A stretch of 64,000 bases of DNA from Eopsaltria australis (taxonomy: Eukaryota > Chordata > Aves > Passeriformes > Petroicidae): positions 62,001 to 126,000 of the forward strand of contig JAVTVJ010000002.1 of the NCBI GenBank assembly GCA_034509425.1. Direction: 5' to 3'. Below are positions 20,401 through 35,400 of the stretch, in pieces. The position numbers and the translations under genes are program-made. How positions within the stretch are numbered: position 1 is the stretch's first letter; every line of letters begins with the position of its first letter. Under the pieces are notes generated by a model. It ran no database searches, was not told where the DNA came from, and saw only the letters and a program-made list of their open reading frames with translations.

Positions 20401-23400
20401 AACCTGGCCGTGAACACCTCCAGGGATCTACAACCTCTCTGGGTAACCTGTTCCAGTTCTTCACTATCCTCACAGTAAAGAATTTCTTCTTGTTATCTAA
20501 TCTAAACCTACTCTCTTCCAGTTTGAAGCCATTTCCCCTTGAACTGTAACTACATGTATAAAGTCCCTCTCCGTCTTTTTGTGGGTTCCCTTCAGGGACT
20601 GGAAGGTCACAATTAGGTTGCCCACAAGTTTTCTCTTTTCCATGCTGAACAACCCCAGTTTTTCTCAGCCTTTCTTTCTCCATTCCTCTGATCATGTTGG
20701 TGGCCTCCTCTGGACTTGCTCCAGCAGGTTGATGTCCTTCCAGTGCTGGGGACCCCAGAGCTGGATCCAGCACTGCAGGTGGGGTCTCACCAGAGGGGCA
20801 GAATCCTCCCCCTCAACCTGCTGGCCATGCTGGTTTTGGTGCAGCCCAGAATACATCTGGCACATTGCCAGCTCATGTCTAGTTTCTCATCCACCAGCAC
20901 CCATCAAGTCCTTCTCTGCAGGGCTACTCTCAAAAATGAACTGTCATACTCTGAAACCAGTCAGAGTAGATTAAACCAAAGCCAAAAAGTCACCTGTCCA
21001 AATAAAAATATCTAGACTATCAAGGAATAAGCTGCATTTACTGGAGTTAGATGTAGAACAGTACAAGTGCTTTGGCCACAAAATCAGTTCTTACTTCTTG
21101 ATACTTTACCTGCCATGTGCAATAATGAGTTCCATTGCTTCATCAACTCTTGCTCTAAGAGAATCTTCACTAGCTAGTAACAGAAGCAGCTGAGCAGGAG
21201 ACAATTCCAACAACATTCCTGTGATTTTACTTGCAAATGCCTGTGGATAAAGGAGTGACAGGTCTCACTATTCTCCTCCAGTTCTCTCATTTTCAAATAT
21301 GGTTTTATGAAAGTTTTGGCATTTAAAATAGAGAATGCATTACAAGATACCTCCTAAGCTAAACAAAAACTTATAGAAACAAAATCTTAACAAAATTAAA
21401 AGGAAAATAAAATCAGTCTTACATGTTCAAATATTTTCAATGATGTTTCAATAATTTCAATCATGGATAAGGAAATAAATTTTTACATTACAAGATGACA
21501 GGAACAACCATTAAGTGTATTAGAGAAGTCTTACTGGTTGCATTGCTTGCACTCGAGGGTAGAGCCGTTCTCCAAGGGCTTGTCTGTGTGCTGGGAGAGG
21601 GTCAGGGTCATCGCTAGGATTTCCCTCTGATGCTGGTCTAAAAGGCCGTGTGTCAATGGACAGTTGTCTCCTGAAGTCCCTTAAGATAATCAGAGCAGTT
21701 TGTACTCATTTCAGAGGAAAAATGCAAAAATCCTCTGGAATAATATCATTTGCACAGATTCATATTAGCATTAGCTTTACTGCTGGAATAGTAGTGTTGC
21801 TCATAGCTGCTTGGAGAGAATGAATCAGAGAGAACCAAAATGAACCAGAGATTTTAGTATTACTCATGTTTTGCATACAGCACAGTCAGACATGCCACCA
21901 ATGGCATTGTTTCTAAACCACCTCATAATTTTATTCTAGTACACAAATTTTTGCTATTATTTTAGCAGAAGAGACTGATGGCCTGTGGTTGAGACATAAC
22001 CTACTAATGCTAAAGTATGCATAATAATTCTTTAAGAATTAAAAGTAGAGACTGAATTTCAAGAAATTACCCTGCAAATTGCTCCTGAAAAAGATTCCTT
22101 TAATTGGAGGAAGTAATAGTATCTTTCCTGATGATATCCAAGGCAATTACTCTGTTTGACAAAATATCTTCAGTAAGTTAAAGATTTATCACTTACCTAT
22201 CCCTATCTCTCCGAGAACCAGTTCGCAAGCCACTACTTCTCCGCATTTCTCTCTCTCGCTCCCTTTCCCGATCTCTCTCTCCCCTATTTCGCAATCTCTG
22301 CATCAGACCTGAAGGGCAAAAAACCTCATAAACTTAAACATCTTTGTATTTCTCTCTCCTACCTAAGTTTCAGTGTAAGGAAGACTAAGTTTTGGAAGAG
22401 CTTGAAAGACGTCAATGAGACAGAACTACTTCACTTGAAGCAGCGGTTGGGTTCAGCAAACTTAAGAAAGGACCTGAAGTGTTTGTACCAACTTAAAAAT
22501 GACAAAATATTTTAGGAGTTTATATACACTTTCAAAAACATTAAAACATGTTTGTGGCAAGTCAGATGGAGGAGCCGTATTAAAATGTATACTCTTATTA
22601 GCTAAAATCTTGACAATTATTACCTGCTGGAGAGAAGGACGCTCAAAAAAGCTGAGCACATCTGAAGCAGACTCTTGTTGCAAGAAAAACAAGAGGTTCC
22701 TGTTTCTGAAAGTGTGGGGGGGGAAAACCACTTCCTTGCTCCAGAAAACTAACACACAACTTTTATCGATTCTTGGCTGAGCTAACAAGAGGTGTCTCTG
22801 GCACAATACCAAGTATTTCTATGTAAAAAAAGCACCCAAGGTTTTTTATTAGTATTTTCTGTAGATTAACTGCTGTGCATGACTTACTTGTATGGGTACC
22901 CTTGTTGGCATTCTGAATGCAATCTAGATTTGGCAGTTTCTCATTTGACAGAAAAGCCTGTGCAATAGCAGTATAAAAGCTTCGTGCTACACCGCTGCCT
23001 TCTCCGGGCTCATCCTTAAAGGTAACTTTCACTCTGTGTACAGCCATGGGAGTGGTAGCACACCTGCGACCAAAATGATTGTTGAGCTGCCTCATGGTCT
23101 GCTGAATTAAAAGATCTCTGTCTCGATCAACCTAGTAAAAAAAAAAAAAAAGCTTTTTCTTTACCAGTTATCATACTGAGAGACTTTCAGCTTCACAACA
23201 GATTTCTGGACACTGCTGCACAGACTCAAAAAATACCAATCAGACTGGGAAAAACTACAGAGTAACTGCAACAAAACACACAAAGTATGATTTAAGACAC
23301 CTGCTTGCAGCCTCTGAAATACAACTCCTACCAAGTTACTGTAATAATGCAACTTTTAATGAAAGTGTACTCAAAGATAAACTAACATTTTTTACCTCCA

Positions 23401-26400
23401 AAGTTAAATCCCTTGATTGCTGGTTTCTGAGTTTTTCCATCTCCCTGCGGAATTTCGATTCTTTTACTTCAAAGCCACCTAATTCAGTCAAGATCTAAAA
23501 ATGATAAAAAAACCAAACACAAACGCCAAAATCAGAATAATCAGGAAGAGTCACAATTTAGTTGTAAGAGGAACTGTCCTTCCTTACACTGAGAAATACA
23601 TACCGATCCAGGCTCTGCTCCAACATCTTCCATGAATACTCTACCGAACAACTCCAAAGAAAGGCGCCAACGTCCCAGCAACATGTCATGAGAAATAACC
23701 ATGCCCATGAAGCTACACTGCGGCCTGACAGAAAGAACAAAAAATGACAGATCTGTGAAATCAACCTAAATTTCAAACACATTTTGAGTACTTCGGCTTT
23801 TCCTTACCCTCTGCCTTTAACTAAGTTTTTTATTCCTGATAAACAATGACACAGTACGCTAAGTCTGTGGACAAAAGCACATGAAGCTGCATAGTTTCAG
23901 CTGAAACATAAGTCTTGCTTCCAAAGGGTGACTACTTCAAAAGCATGTAACTGCTGCTACATGCAATTCACTGGTCTCCCTTCAACCAAGACCTTAATTT
24001 CTTTTTAAAAAGCTGTAATTTGAAGTGAGGGTAGTTCAATCCCTAACTGCATAAAGTGTGGGCAGCACCACCAGTTGCAGATGCCAAGCTGTCAATTCCA
24101 ACTGCTCAGCTTGGCTACCCAGGACATCACAGTAGGTCTGCAGCAGGAAGTCAGGGAGTAAAGGAATGTGTCTACAGTTTGCACAGACCTCTTTGAAGAC
24201 AGTTCACCTATTCACTTTAGAAGCTACTAATCACAAACTACAAATGCAAACTAAATTAAGCTACCCAATTTAAAAAACATTTTACAGAGTCCCAAACAGC
24301 CATTTATCAGAGCAGTAATATTTCAAAGAGTAATTTTTAACTTAGCTACCTGAAAGATGTGAGAGGTGGCCCTTCACTTTCAGTCAATCCTATCTCTGCC
24401 AATAAACTGCTTTTCAGCTGTGCTGCTAGATCATGAGCTGAAGGCCCTGGTTTTGAGCTCTCAGATTCTTCTGTCGGCACATTTTGTTCTTCCCCTTCCT
24501 TCTTTTGCCGATTTTGCATGCTCATAACATTTTTTAAGTTGGCTGCGTAAGACATTTTAGTTGGAAGAACCTGAAGAAGAAGCAAAATTTAATTGCACTT
24601 TCAAAGTAGCATAGAAGGCTTTTTCAGCACATATATTCATAGATGTGTATTTTAAATCACACAAAAGTGAACACTAATCAACCTGTTAAAACACAGTAAC
24701 CTCAATCATTTCAATAAATACAAAAAAAGAAAGAAAAAAATAAAAGAAAAAATATTTTCCCCGCTGTATGTTTGCATTTCATATGCTTGCCAATTAATGT
24801 TCAGAATGTTCAGTCTGAAGGCAAGTCAACTCTACTGGACTATAGGAAGATTTAAATCTTTTTATCAAAAATAATTACATAATTAGCATTCCAAAATTAA
24901 CTCAGACTTGTACTGCTGCATTTAAAAACATTACCTGAAAGCTGCTATAAATCCATAGGCATGAGGTTTCTACATTAAGCATACTTTTCATAAAGACTTC
25001 AAGTTTTCACAGGCACTCTGCTTTTAAATCATCATTTGAAAAGCTACGTAAAATTCTCTCTGAAAACACTGAATTGTCTTTTTAAGGAGCGAAGATTCTA
25101 GTTTTAATTACTGTATTGTTTAAAATAATAAAAGCTTTACATTTACCTCAAGGCAGTTTCTGTCCACTGTAACTTCCATTAAGCACTTCCCACTGTTGGC
25201 AGAAGATGAGTACAGACCCTGACTGGGTCGGCCGAACAGATCTTCTTTGCGAGCATTTGGCTGAAAAGCAACAGAAGCGCTCTGGGTCAATAATATACTT
25301 CGGTGAGGAATGAAAAAGCAAACTGCAGTTTTCTTCCAAAACACCATCTCTGATGTCACCTGTAATAGATGTGGCTGGTCTGCCAAGGGGATGGCCTCTG
25401 CCAGAGGAACCTCAAACGGATTGGGCGGAATGCAGCCGAGGAACGTCATAGAGTCTGACCGTCTGAAAAAGGGATGGTTTTGGCCGGTCTCTGCTGGGAG
25501 GGTGTCATCATCTTTGTCATTGAGTGTAGCACCTAAATATCAGAGAAGATTTCAAATCAGTTTTCACAGTTGTAGCAGCAAAGGATATAAAATGCCAAAA
25601 ATTAATATCCTTCCCTCTTAGCTATCTGACTAGAGGAGAGTCTCTGCAAATTTAATAGTTCTACAGGATGCTTCAGTAAATGCTGTATCTTTATTAATTT
25701 GCTTAGTTATCACTTTTATTCTTTTTACTATACCTAGCTTTACTGAACAGGCACTCCTACACTGTTTGTAGGAGTACATATTCTACCATTTTCAGCACAG
25801 TTTCATCAGATCAAAAAATCAGTTTAACTCTGAATCAAATTTTAATGTAGAATGGTAAGTAAGACCAGAAATGCTGCAGTTCAGTGAGAAAGAAGACAAA
25901 AACATGGCCCTGAAATGAGAGGCAATGAAACAGGCAGAGGCAGAAGAAACTTGGGAAAGTAACAACACTAAGAAAATCTTACTAAAGCCCAACTTTACAT
26001 ATGCAAGCAGCAAAATTTATTCAAAGTCTCAGCTAGCTAAAGGGAAAAAGCACTAAGAAAGTGTGGCATTTTGGTATGCTATGTCAATTTTTGTATACTA
26101 ACTTTGATTGGTATCATCATCATTTTCGTGTTCCGAATCTTCATTGTCAAGACCCAGTTCCAAAAGCTCCCGAGTTCTTAATAAAAAACACCCAAAACAA
26201 CAACAACAAAAGGCAAGAAAAAAGAGTCAATCATCTTGAAGAAATTATTAGGCAAAACATCTAAATCTGTAGCATAATCAGGAAGTGTACTCAAGAGTTA
26301 TACATAACAAAAACAAAACTAAAACTGAAGCACCGTAGAGAACTTCTCATTACATACTCACTACATCACACACAGTTACCCTTAAAGCCATTTGGCCACC

Positions 26401-29400
26401 TACCAATTTTGATCTTAAAGGTTACAGCTCTGGGCAGTGATGGGGATGCTTGGTTTTAAACACTACATCAATACAAAAATCCTAGGAACCCTGCATTAAT
26501 GGAAGAAATATGCAAGTAAATACTGTTCCAAAATTTAGAAATTATCTCACTATGTCATTTCAGAAGATAAGTCCGCAAACTGCACATTTAAAAACTTGAT
26601 TTCACTGTACTATACAACTGTTCTGTCAAGAACTTTGACTAGTATTCATTTCTGGCAGTTTATTCATTATGAAATGTATTCTGAAACTGGATGAAGACTG
26701 ATAAAAGTTCATTTCAATCAGACTACTAATATGTCATCTAACAGAAGCAACTGTTTGAATCACTCACTTTTAATTGCAAAGATCTAGGCCTTCCAAGTTT
26801 TAAAAGCATTTCATGCAGATTTCGCAATTCTTTAACGAACAGTTATCTGACAGATTTCAGTATGCGGATTTTTTTTGGGAAAAGCAGCTTCTGGAAGTAT
26901 GTTATTGCTTGGAAAAGGGTTAAAGCTGTGGCTATAACTGCTCAAGTCGGACCCTACAAAAAGCTGATTACTGTATTTTATCATTCTTACTTGTGAGGAA
27001 ACTACTGTTGATAACGCCCCCACTCTGGTACACCTCTGAGGTTGTAACAAACCTTACATTACCAAGATAAATAGAACATAGTATTGCAACTGAAGTAGCA
27101 GTCCAATATATATGTAAAATGTCAACATCTCATTTTTTACAGTTACTAAATTTGTAGAGAAAATGAAAAGTTTGACCTGCAGTATTGAAAATTAGGAACA
27201 GAAAGGAATAAAAATCAGCATTTAACTCTTGACTAGGGTACATTGCTTGGGTACATTACCTAAAAACCTAGTAAGAAATGAGAACAGATGGTGTAGACTA
27301 CCAACATGTGGACATTTCTATGAACATAAATTGCCATTTGAAATAAAAATATATTAAAAGAAATCTTAAAACATCTTAAAAAATAATAAAGGCACATTGT
27401 AAACTGACATCGTTGAAGTAGCAGTTTTTCAACTCAAGAACATTTTCAGCTATTGATTTCCCGACTGTGCTTTAAATATCAGGTAAGTCTCAAACACATA
27501 TAACCAAATGGAAAATGAAACCACAAAGCCCATTATATCAGGCAATGCCATTTTCTCCAATGCCATCTCTTAACATGTTTGATAGAAATCTAAATAAGTT
27601 GTTATCATGTCAAATGCATGTCTCATGTCATTAACTGAAAAACTGCCCTAAGTATGTCTTTTAGAGGCACTACTATGGAGGTAAAAATCCAATTCAAGTT
27701 TCAACCGTAACGAAACATTTTACAGCATAAAAAGAAGTGAACAGGGTACTGCAACAGGCTTATCAAACACAGGTACATTACATACCATTATAGAAATTAT
27801 TTTTATAATATGTATGCTACTACACACACTCACAGACACAAAGATTAATGCATATATTTATGTAAGCTGCTGAGGAACTATGCCAATGACTGAAACAAAA
27901 GGGCTTATGCCACTTTTATTTGTTTCTAGGAGTCAACATCAATACCTTTTCCTTTCCAGCTGAGGAGTATCCAATGTTGTCTGTTGATTCATTGCTTTAA
28001 TCCAATAAATAAGGGCTTGAAAAACATATGCCACGTGCTTTAGTGAGCAGACATCTAGAACAGGAAGAACATCCGAGTGCTCATCGTTGTGAGAACGCAT
28101 CAAGGACAGTGCGTAGTTCAGGAAATCACCACGTGCTGACATCATTCCCTGACGGGCACTGAGTAAAGTAGCACGTCTAGTGAAGGAAAAGGATTGAATA
28201 CAGAGACATCAGGCATCACAGGAGAACATATACTTTATGTATAAGCCTTATACTTGAAATTTGGATGTAAAATCTCAATGAACTCCATACAAAAGCAGTG
28301 ATAAGCTAAAAGCATAGAACAAGCAGTTCAGATGCAGTACACTGTAAGCAGTTAATGCTCAAGATGAATCTAAGACATCAGAACAAACCAAATAGTAGCA
28401 AGAACACAGGAAATCAACATAAATCAAAACAATAACTACATTCCAGTGATACAAAATTAGATTCCTAAGATGTCTGTGAATAAGATTTAACTATAAAACT
28501 GATAATTTATATTGCATGCAGTAATCAAACTATTTTAATACCTTCTTCCCTCAAGTGTTCTTAAGCTGGCTTCCTCACGGGCTGTCATCCTTTCCCTTCT
28601 AGCTGAGTTCTGAGAAGCATGGAGAGGATGATTTGGATGCCCAGGATCACCAGCAGATGATAATGCTGAACCGTAACGCAGCTGAGCTTCAGTAGAGTCC
28701 ATGATACTGACCATCCAATTCCAAGTAGGAATAAGCTTTTCTTCCACGTAATTCTATAGAAAATGAGATTTAGTTAGTTTTGCAAACAATATATCTAGAT
28801 GATGAGAATGAAACCTTAACATAAGTCTCTACCTGATCCCCTATGAAGAGGCTGTAAAACTACTCCCAAGAATGACCAAAGATTGGTTTCTGAAAGCTCT
28901 GTTGAGACTGCTGATTTACTGTGGTGATATGCAGCTCTCATCACTTAACACTCTGACATCTAGAAAGCATTCTCACCATCTCTCTCTCTTTTGGGCATCT
29001 CTTATACTCCTCCCCTTATGACCACTCAGTATCTCCCAGGTATGCACAACTTGGTGATTTTAGCTTAATTCCTGACTTTCTATTAGCTTTAACAGCCCAC
29101 ATCCTGCTGTGGAATTCCTCAGCCAGATCTTTCAACATTCTTCACCCCTTGCAAGTTACTCAGCGAAGACAACAAAGTCAAGACCTGCACAAAGAATTAT
29201 GTCTGAATCCAAGTCTCACCTCCTGGTCTCATCTTTGCTTCACCTGTTCTCTGCAGCCTGCTTTTCTTGCCATCTGCTACCTCCACTGACCTGCTGGATT
29301 TTTTGATCCAACATCATTCTGCTTTCTTCATTCCTCTGAATTCTGGTCTTCAAAAACATCCCTCAGACTTCTAATGCACTAAACTAACAAAATTCTGTCT

Positions 29401-32400
29401 CAACCCTGTTTCTGTGTCCAAATGAAACCTCCCCTGTTCAGCTTTCCCGTGCTAATACAAACCTCTTGTTACCTGTTCACTTCTCCTGTTAAGAATCTCC
29501 TGAAAATTATTTTAGCCTCCTCCATAATAAAACAACACTCTCTTATTTCTTTCTCTGTGTGTTTACCCCAGTGTTTGACCCCAGAATATCTTTCTAACCT
29601 TCCTCTCCCAAATCAGAAGTCTTTTCCTTCCATCACACTGTGAAAACAGAGCCATACAAATAGCACGTGGCTCAATTACAAGTAAATATATTCTCATCAG
29701 GTTTCCACATCCCTACACAGCACTACTAACAGAAAACAGCATCCCTTGATTTCCTGCTCCCACACAACAGCTGTGTTACTATCACAGCTGACTTCTGTAC
29801 TAAATTCAGTACATATGATTTTACCCTACACACGATGCCCAGGTGACTTTGAGAACACTTTGGAGTCCCTCCTGCCTTGTCAGTCTCTGAAACTAATGTC
29901 TGTGCATGAAGGGGAAGACTGCTGTCTGACATGTATTTTCTCTAAAGATGGATTTTACATACACTTTCAAAAACAGACAGTCAAGAGCACTGTACAAAAA
30001 TATGTGCATAACATGGAAAGGATGACTATGTCCCTGAAGGAAGGGACAGTGAACAGTACATTTACCTGCACAAATCTTTTATCTCATTTAATTACTTGGC
30101 CCTTACTAACTTTCTTCTTATACAGACTCAACAGTTCATGTCAAATAGAATATGGCAATAGATCCCTAGCAGAAATCCCGTGTCAATTCTGACTTAACTA
30201 TTAATTACGTATCAGTCAGACATTGTTTAAACAAAATCTACCTAAGTTCCTTTTTTAAAAAGAATGTATGTATATGAAATACTACCAGTTTAATGAAATA
30301 AGTAACCCTAGTTACTTTAGCCCACACTCTATCTTAACATAAGAAGAGGCTGAGAATGCTGGGGCACTTTAGACTGAAGACACAAACTCAGGAGGATCCT
30401 ACCAGTGTGTACAAATACTTGATAAACAGGTATGAAGTATACAAAACCAGACTCTTAGTGATACCTGTGAATGGACAAGTGGCAACATGTACAAACTGAA
30501 ATACTTGGTAAGTCCCTTTAAACTCAAGAAAAATCTTCTTTCACTATGAGAGCTGTCAAACACTGAACAGGTTGTTCAGAGCAGTTGTGGAATCTCCATC
30601 CTTGGAGATATTCAAAACCTAACCAAACAGTCCTGAGCAGTCTTTTCCTGTTGACCCTCAAAGAAATTTAAACCAGCCAATATGCACAGGTCACTTTCAA
30701 TCTCAACAAGTCTATAATTATACCTAAAAAACCCCAGCTGTATTGAAATTATGTTTCTCTATGAAAATTTCCATGTTCTTACCTGCAAGTTAACTGCATC
30801 TTGATAAGTCAGCTTCACTGCAGCTGGAATCTGGGAATAGACTAAGTGATTGTATTTGGGAATCAGACCCATCAGATCAGATATCTGCCGTATCACAATG
30901 CTGTATGCTCTTGCTAAGCTGCTTGCAGATGTTAAATAGCTGCTTGCGTTGCTGGCTTCAAGCGCTGCAGCAGCTGCTGCAGCACTGGTACTGATGGTAC
31001 CACTCCGACGGAGGTTTGAGGGATCAATGTAAATCAAGCCTGCTGAACTTGCTAAACACAAAAGAAGAGATGACATTAATGAACTCATTCGATCTCTGCT
31101 ATGTGGTTTGTGTATTGACTGATTTCATTAAGATTTCCAGAAATAAACTTGTAAATATTATTGACATCACAACTCTAACTAGCAAATAATCACTAACTAC
31201 AATAAGCATACTCAGATTTTAACTGCAACAAATCTTTTCCTTTTTTTAAATTCAAAACTAGAACTGGAACAGTCAAGGTAGGTCAGCAGTATGACAAAGA
31301 GATAAGAGCTCATCCTTAAGACAATAAACAAAAGCAGAGGCAGGAACAAAGGCAGAGCTAGCTGGCATTCATACATGCAGTTCACTCAGACTTGCCTGCT
31401 GGGTTGACGTACTGGAGGGAGCTGTGCTGGTTGTCCTCTGGTTCTGGGTGTTCCGTACAGCCCACTGCATGGAACGGGGAGCCTGGGCAGCACCGTTGGC
31501 ATGGGAGCTATTTGTGGTTCGCTCCAGAGGCTCATCAAGCATGAAGGTCTCCTGCTCTATGTCATCACTCTGACTGCTGCTGCTATCAGAGTCACTGGAA
31601 TCATTTGACTGAGAGTCATCTTCAGAAAAAAATGCTGGAACACTGCTAGCTCCTGTTGAGAAAAATAAGCAATAACTGACCGCTCCAGACCTGTGCTGGA
31701 TACATGTATCATGTCAGCATGGCAGACTTCTTCCATGAGAAACTACACTGTACTAAAAGGGTTTGAGTATCACTACTGAAAACGTTCAATAAATTATCCT
31801 TATAATATACTGCTAATTCTCCACATGTGTAATGAAAAAGCTGTGTAATTATTTACACTTCAAAATAAAAATTACAAAATTTGATTTAAAAATTCTTTAC
31901 TGATTCTACACCTAGGAAAAGAATTCTAAAAATTATGATTCCAAATTGCAGTTGCTCTCAAAAACCTGTACAATGATTGCTCAGTTTTGTGTATTGCTTT
32001 AAACCACAAACCATTGTTTTAAACTTCTACACTTAAAAATAAATCAGAACATTTCATTTCACTACACCGGAGAGCGAGGTAATCTCTAACACATGTAGAT
32101 GCTCCATCAGAGCAAAAAATACAGGTCACATCTTAATGCATTTTCTTGTCCAAAAAGTCTGCATTGTACCTTACAATATAGAGCAAAGGAAAAACAGGAA
32201 ATCTGGGGAAGGAGGAGAGTACTTACTCTTAGCATCTAAATTTAACCAGCTAGATTAGACCCAAAAAGATGTGGTGTACCTGCTTCTGACCCAGCAGTAG
32301 CTGCAGTGACAACACTTCTGCGCCCACTGGCATTGTCCTGGTTACTGTGGTTACTCTCACTGTCACTTTCTGTTTCAGCAGCAGCTAGCAAATCCAACTC

Positions 32401-35400
32401 CATATCGCTGCCTGTAAAAACAATGGACAAAACACCTCATGTTTAAAAGACAAAATTTTAATTACTGTAGTGACTCATGTAAGACAAACAAACCCCGCAC
32501 CCTCTTACTACAGCAGAAGTTAATGGATATGAAGGGGGGGTCATAAAAGTAGTGCAGACACACAACAACACCTGGAGCATATTTTCTTATTTTCCAGCAA
32601 TTAGCCGCCTGCTCTCACTCTGCACTGTACATGGACATTCAACACATAGTGAAAATAAAGGGTTTTAGGATTCAAAATAAGTCACTCAAGCCAAAAGACT
32701 CCACAACTCTTCATATACATATAGTAGGACAATTTACCATATGCTGTTTCAACTAGTATTTAAGGAATACTTGAAAACTTAAAAAAAATCTAATTAAATA
32801 TACAGGTTCTATTTCAGTGTTCAGCTTTAAGAATGAAATGTTTGAATATTCAGCAAATTAGTAAACAGATTTACTGTACTGTAAATGGATTGACTGGAAA
32901 CACAAAGCACAGTCAGAAAGGGAAGAAGATAACTTTTTTTTAAATCATAGCTTTGGGCCATCTAATCCCAAACTAAATAATACAAGACAAGTAATAATAA
33001 TTTAAAATATTTTCATACAGAATTGATTAATTATGCCTACAAAATATTGAATCATAATTTAGTACTTCATGATTAGTCTGAGAACTAGCTTGCCAGGATT
33101 CAAATCACTTTTGAGAACACATCTGCCTTCAACAACATTTTACAGCAGCAAATACAAAAGGTAAACAAATTCTTTGTTAACCAAGAATATAATAACATCT
33201 GATACCTTTGGGACCTTAATATTTTCTCCTCAACCAGAAAAAGTTAATGTACTTGTTTACTACAAGTTATCTCTAATTTTAGACATCTCCTTCTCTAAGA
33301 TGAGGAGTCTGGAACCCTTGGATTCTCTCTACTTGTGGAAATCTCCCAAATCATTATCACTGGTGACTCTGAAGATGCTTTTCTTTTTGATGCATAGTTT
33401 TCTCACTCAAGCAGTAAATGTGCAGGATGTACATTACACATACCATCCTCATCATGTTCATCATGCTGTCCTTCTGCTTCAGCATTTTCTTCACCATGCT
33501 CTTCCTGTTCATCATGATGGTCTTCTTCACCAGCCACCCCCTCAACCACCTCAACCTGGAAAGAGATTGTAGTATTATGCCAGCCTATCTTCAATATCAG
33601 AGAATCTATGCATTTTCCAAAATAGAGTAAGAAGTCTGATTTAAAAACACACATCTTAGAAAGATGACCTCAAAATTAAATTGATGTGAACAAGATATGA
33701 ACTTACAGCCACAGTAGTTGTACATGGCTGTACAGTTTATAGTGTTGTGGGAAAAAAAAATCACAGGCACAAATAAAACAGCCCTGGACATTAGATTTTA
33801 ATGCTATAAGGATAAACTGACTACAAAACCAAGAATTAGTTGCTAAATACTGAAGAGGTATCATCTGCTGAAAAACCCCTCTAGCTTTCTAACAGAAACT
33901 ACATAATAGCAGCCATGTGCTGAAAGACTTTAAAACTTTTTAACAGGGAGAAATAAAATACAGAACAACAATTACAAAGTTCTATTAAAATGCTTACAGC
34001 ACCGTAGGATTTCATGAAGTACTACTTAATATCTTTTTCAAATCAGAGGTCTTGATGCATGGATTTCGGGTTCAGATGTTAAAGCATGGGCTAATGCATT
34101 AGATGTGCCATACTGAGAAGAAAAACCAAGTACAAAAAAAGAAAACTGACCTCTTCTACATCAGCTGAAACGATATCATCTTGTTCTTCATCCCTGCCAC
34201 GAACTGGCTGTGACTGGCTGATTCTTCTTTGCTGAGGATTCCTTATTATGTAGGATGACTGAGATTGACTAGAACTTAAAAGATACAAAAACAAATCCTC
34301 AAAAAAAGTAGATTTGGACCTCTGGATATCACTTAATGGAAAGCTAACAAAAACTCCAAAACAAAACCCCCTTTAAGAAATCTTTGAAAAGAACAGATAG
34401 TAAGCTTTAACAAGTTTTACCTGCTAGACTGGTCAGATGATGGTCTGGGTGGCAGAGGCTCCACAGAAAAGAGTTCTTCACTTCCCTGCATGGCATCTAT
34501 ACTAGTGCTAGCAAGGGTAAAGGGTGCTGTAGGACGTGCAATTCCCATCCTGACTGGAATAATTAGAGATTCTGCGACATTGCACAGCTCTTCAACAGCA
34601 TAGGGCAATAACGCCTGGAATACACGTTTACATTTTCCAATTGGCTGTGGAATAAAGTTGCTGGGGGAAAAGACACAGAAAGATAAATGTCAAATACATC
34701 TTTTTTTCCCCAAAAACTTCATGGTAATATTAATTATCCTAATTTTCTTCTAAAAAAATCGTCTTTAACAGATACATCCATTTATGTGAATAGAAACAAT
34801 ATGCAGCTATTCGTGTCAGTGGAAAACATCTGTCATTCAATAATTCAAGACTAAGGCTTGGTATCTAAATCTACTACTGACAACCAACCATACACTGTTA
34901 TTTTAATAGGTTTCAAAAACCTATTTCCAAAAACCCTAACACTGTAAACAAAAGGTTCAGTATGAACATGTAAGTTTAACAAGCACTGCATTAAGAAGTT
35001 ACATGACGTACCAGCAGCTATTGTGCATCTTTCCAAATCTGTCTACAGAATACAAAATAACTCTGATGTTCTTGCCTATTGTTGATTTTATCAACTCATT
35101 TTATAAGAAAAGAAAAATGTAATAAAGGGGAAAAAATTACCACAATCAACACACATCTTCATCACTTACTTTTTCTTTTTGGAGGAAGCCATCTCCACAC
35201 TAAGAATGACAAACACTCTTGCCACAGAACGCAGGAATCTCATGGTAACAGCAATAGCTTCTTCTCTGCGTCCTGGCGTATACTTGTTTTGTAATTCCTT
35301 TACCAGAGTACCCAGCAAAGTGTCTAACAGCTGAAGAAAGAGGTCATTACAACTCATTAGTTGTGTGCCATTTTGAAGCATGAAACAAAAGAGATTAAGA

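Larger units (their letters stand above)
14499..28541 (-). other. UBR5: UBR5 introns between exons 59 and 40 (non-coding parts)
   Basis: Introns over 300 bases here: 14499-15601, 15688-16277, 16423-17708, 17823-18198, 18355-19264, 19350-19703, 20236-21109 (with a CR1), 21680-22196, 22309-22887, 23725-24349, 24571-25146, 25533-26102, 26177-27945 and 28177-28541. Apart from the CR1 I see no repeats, RNA genes or exons in them. Confidence 0.7.

Noticed and set aside
20387..20773. 128-codon minus-strand open frame
   Set aside because: This is the decayed C-terminus of CR1 ORF2 ([10 protein letters not shown] motif), part of the annotated LINE and not a host gene.
29746..30192. 148-codon plus-strand open frame in UBR5 intron 39
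   Set aside because: No recognisable motif, signal peptide or family match, and it lies within a degraded intronic region.
33357..33554. Lys/Met-rich minus-strand frame and matching plus-strand frames over 33.36-33.63 kb
   Set aside because: Shadow frames of the acidic UBR5 exon 36.
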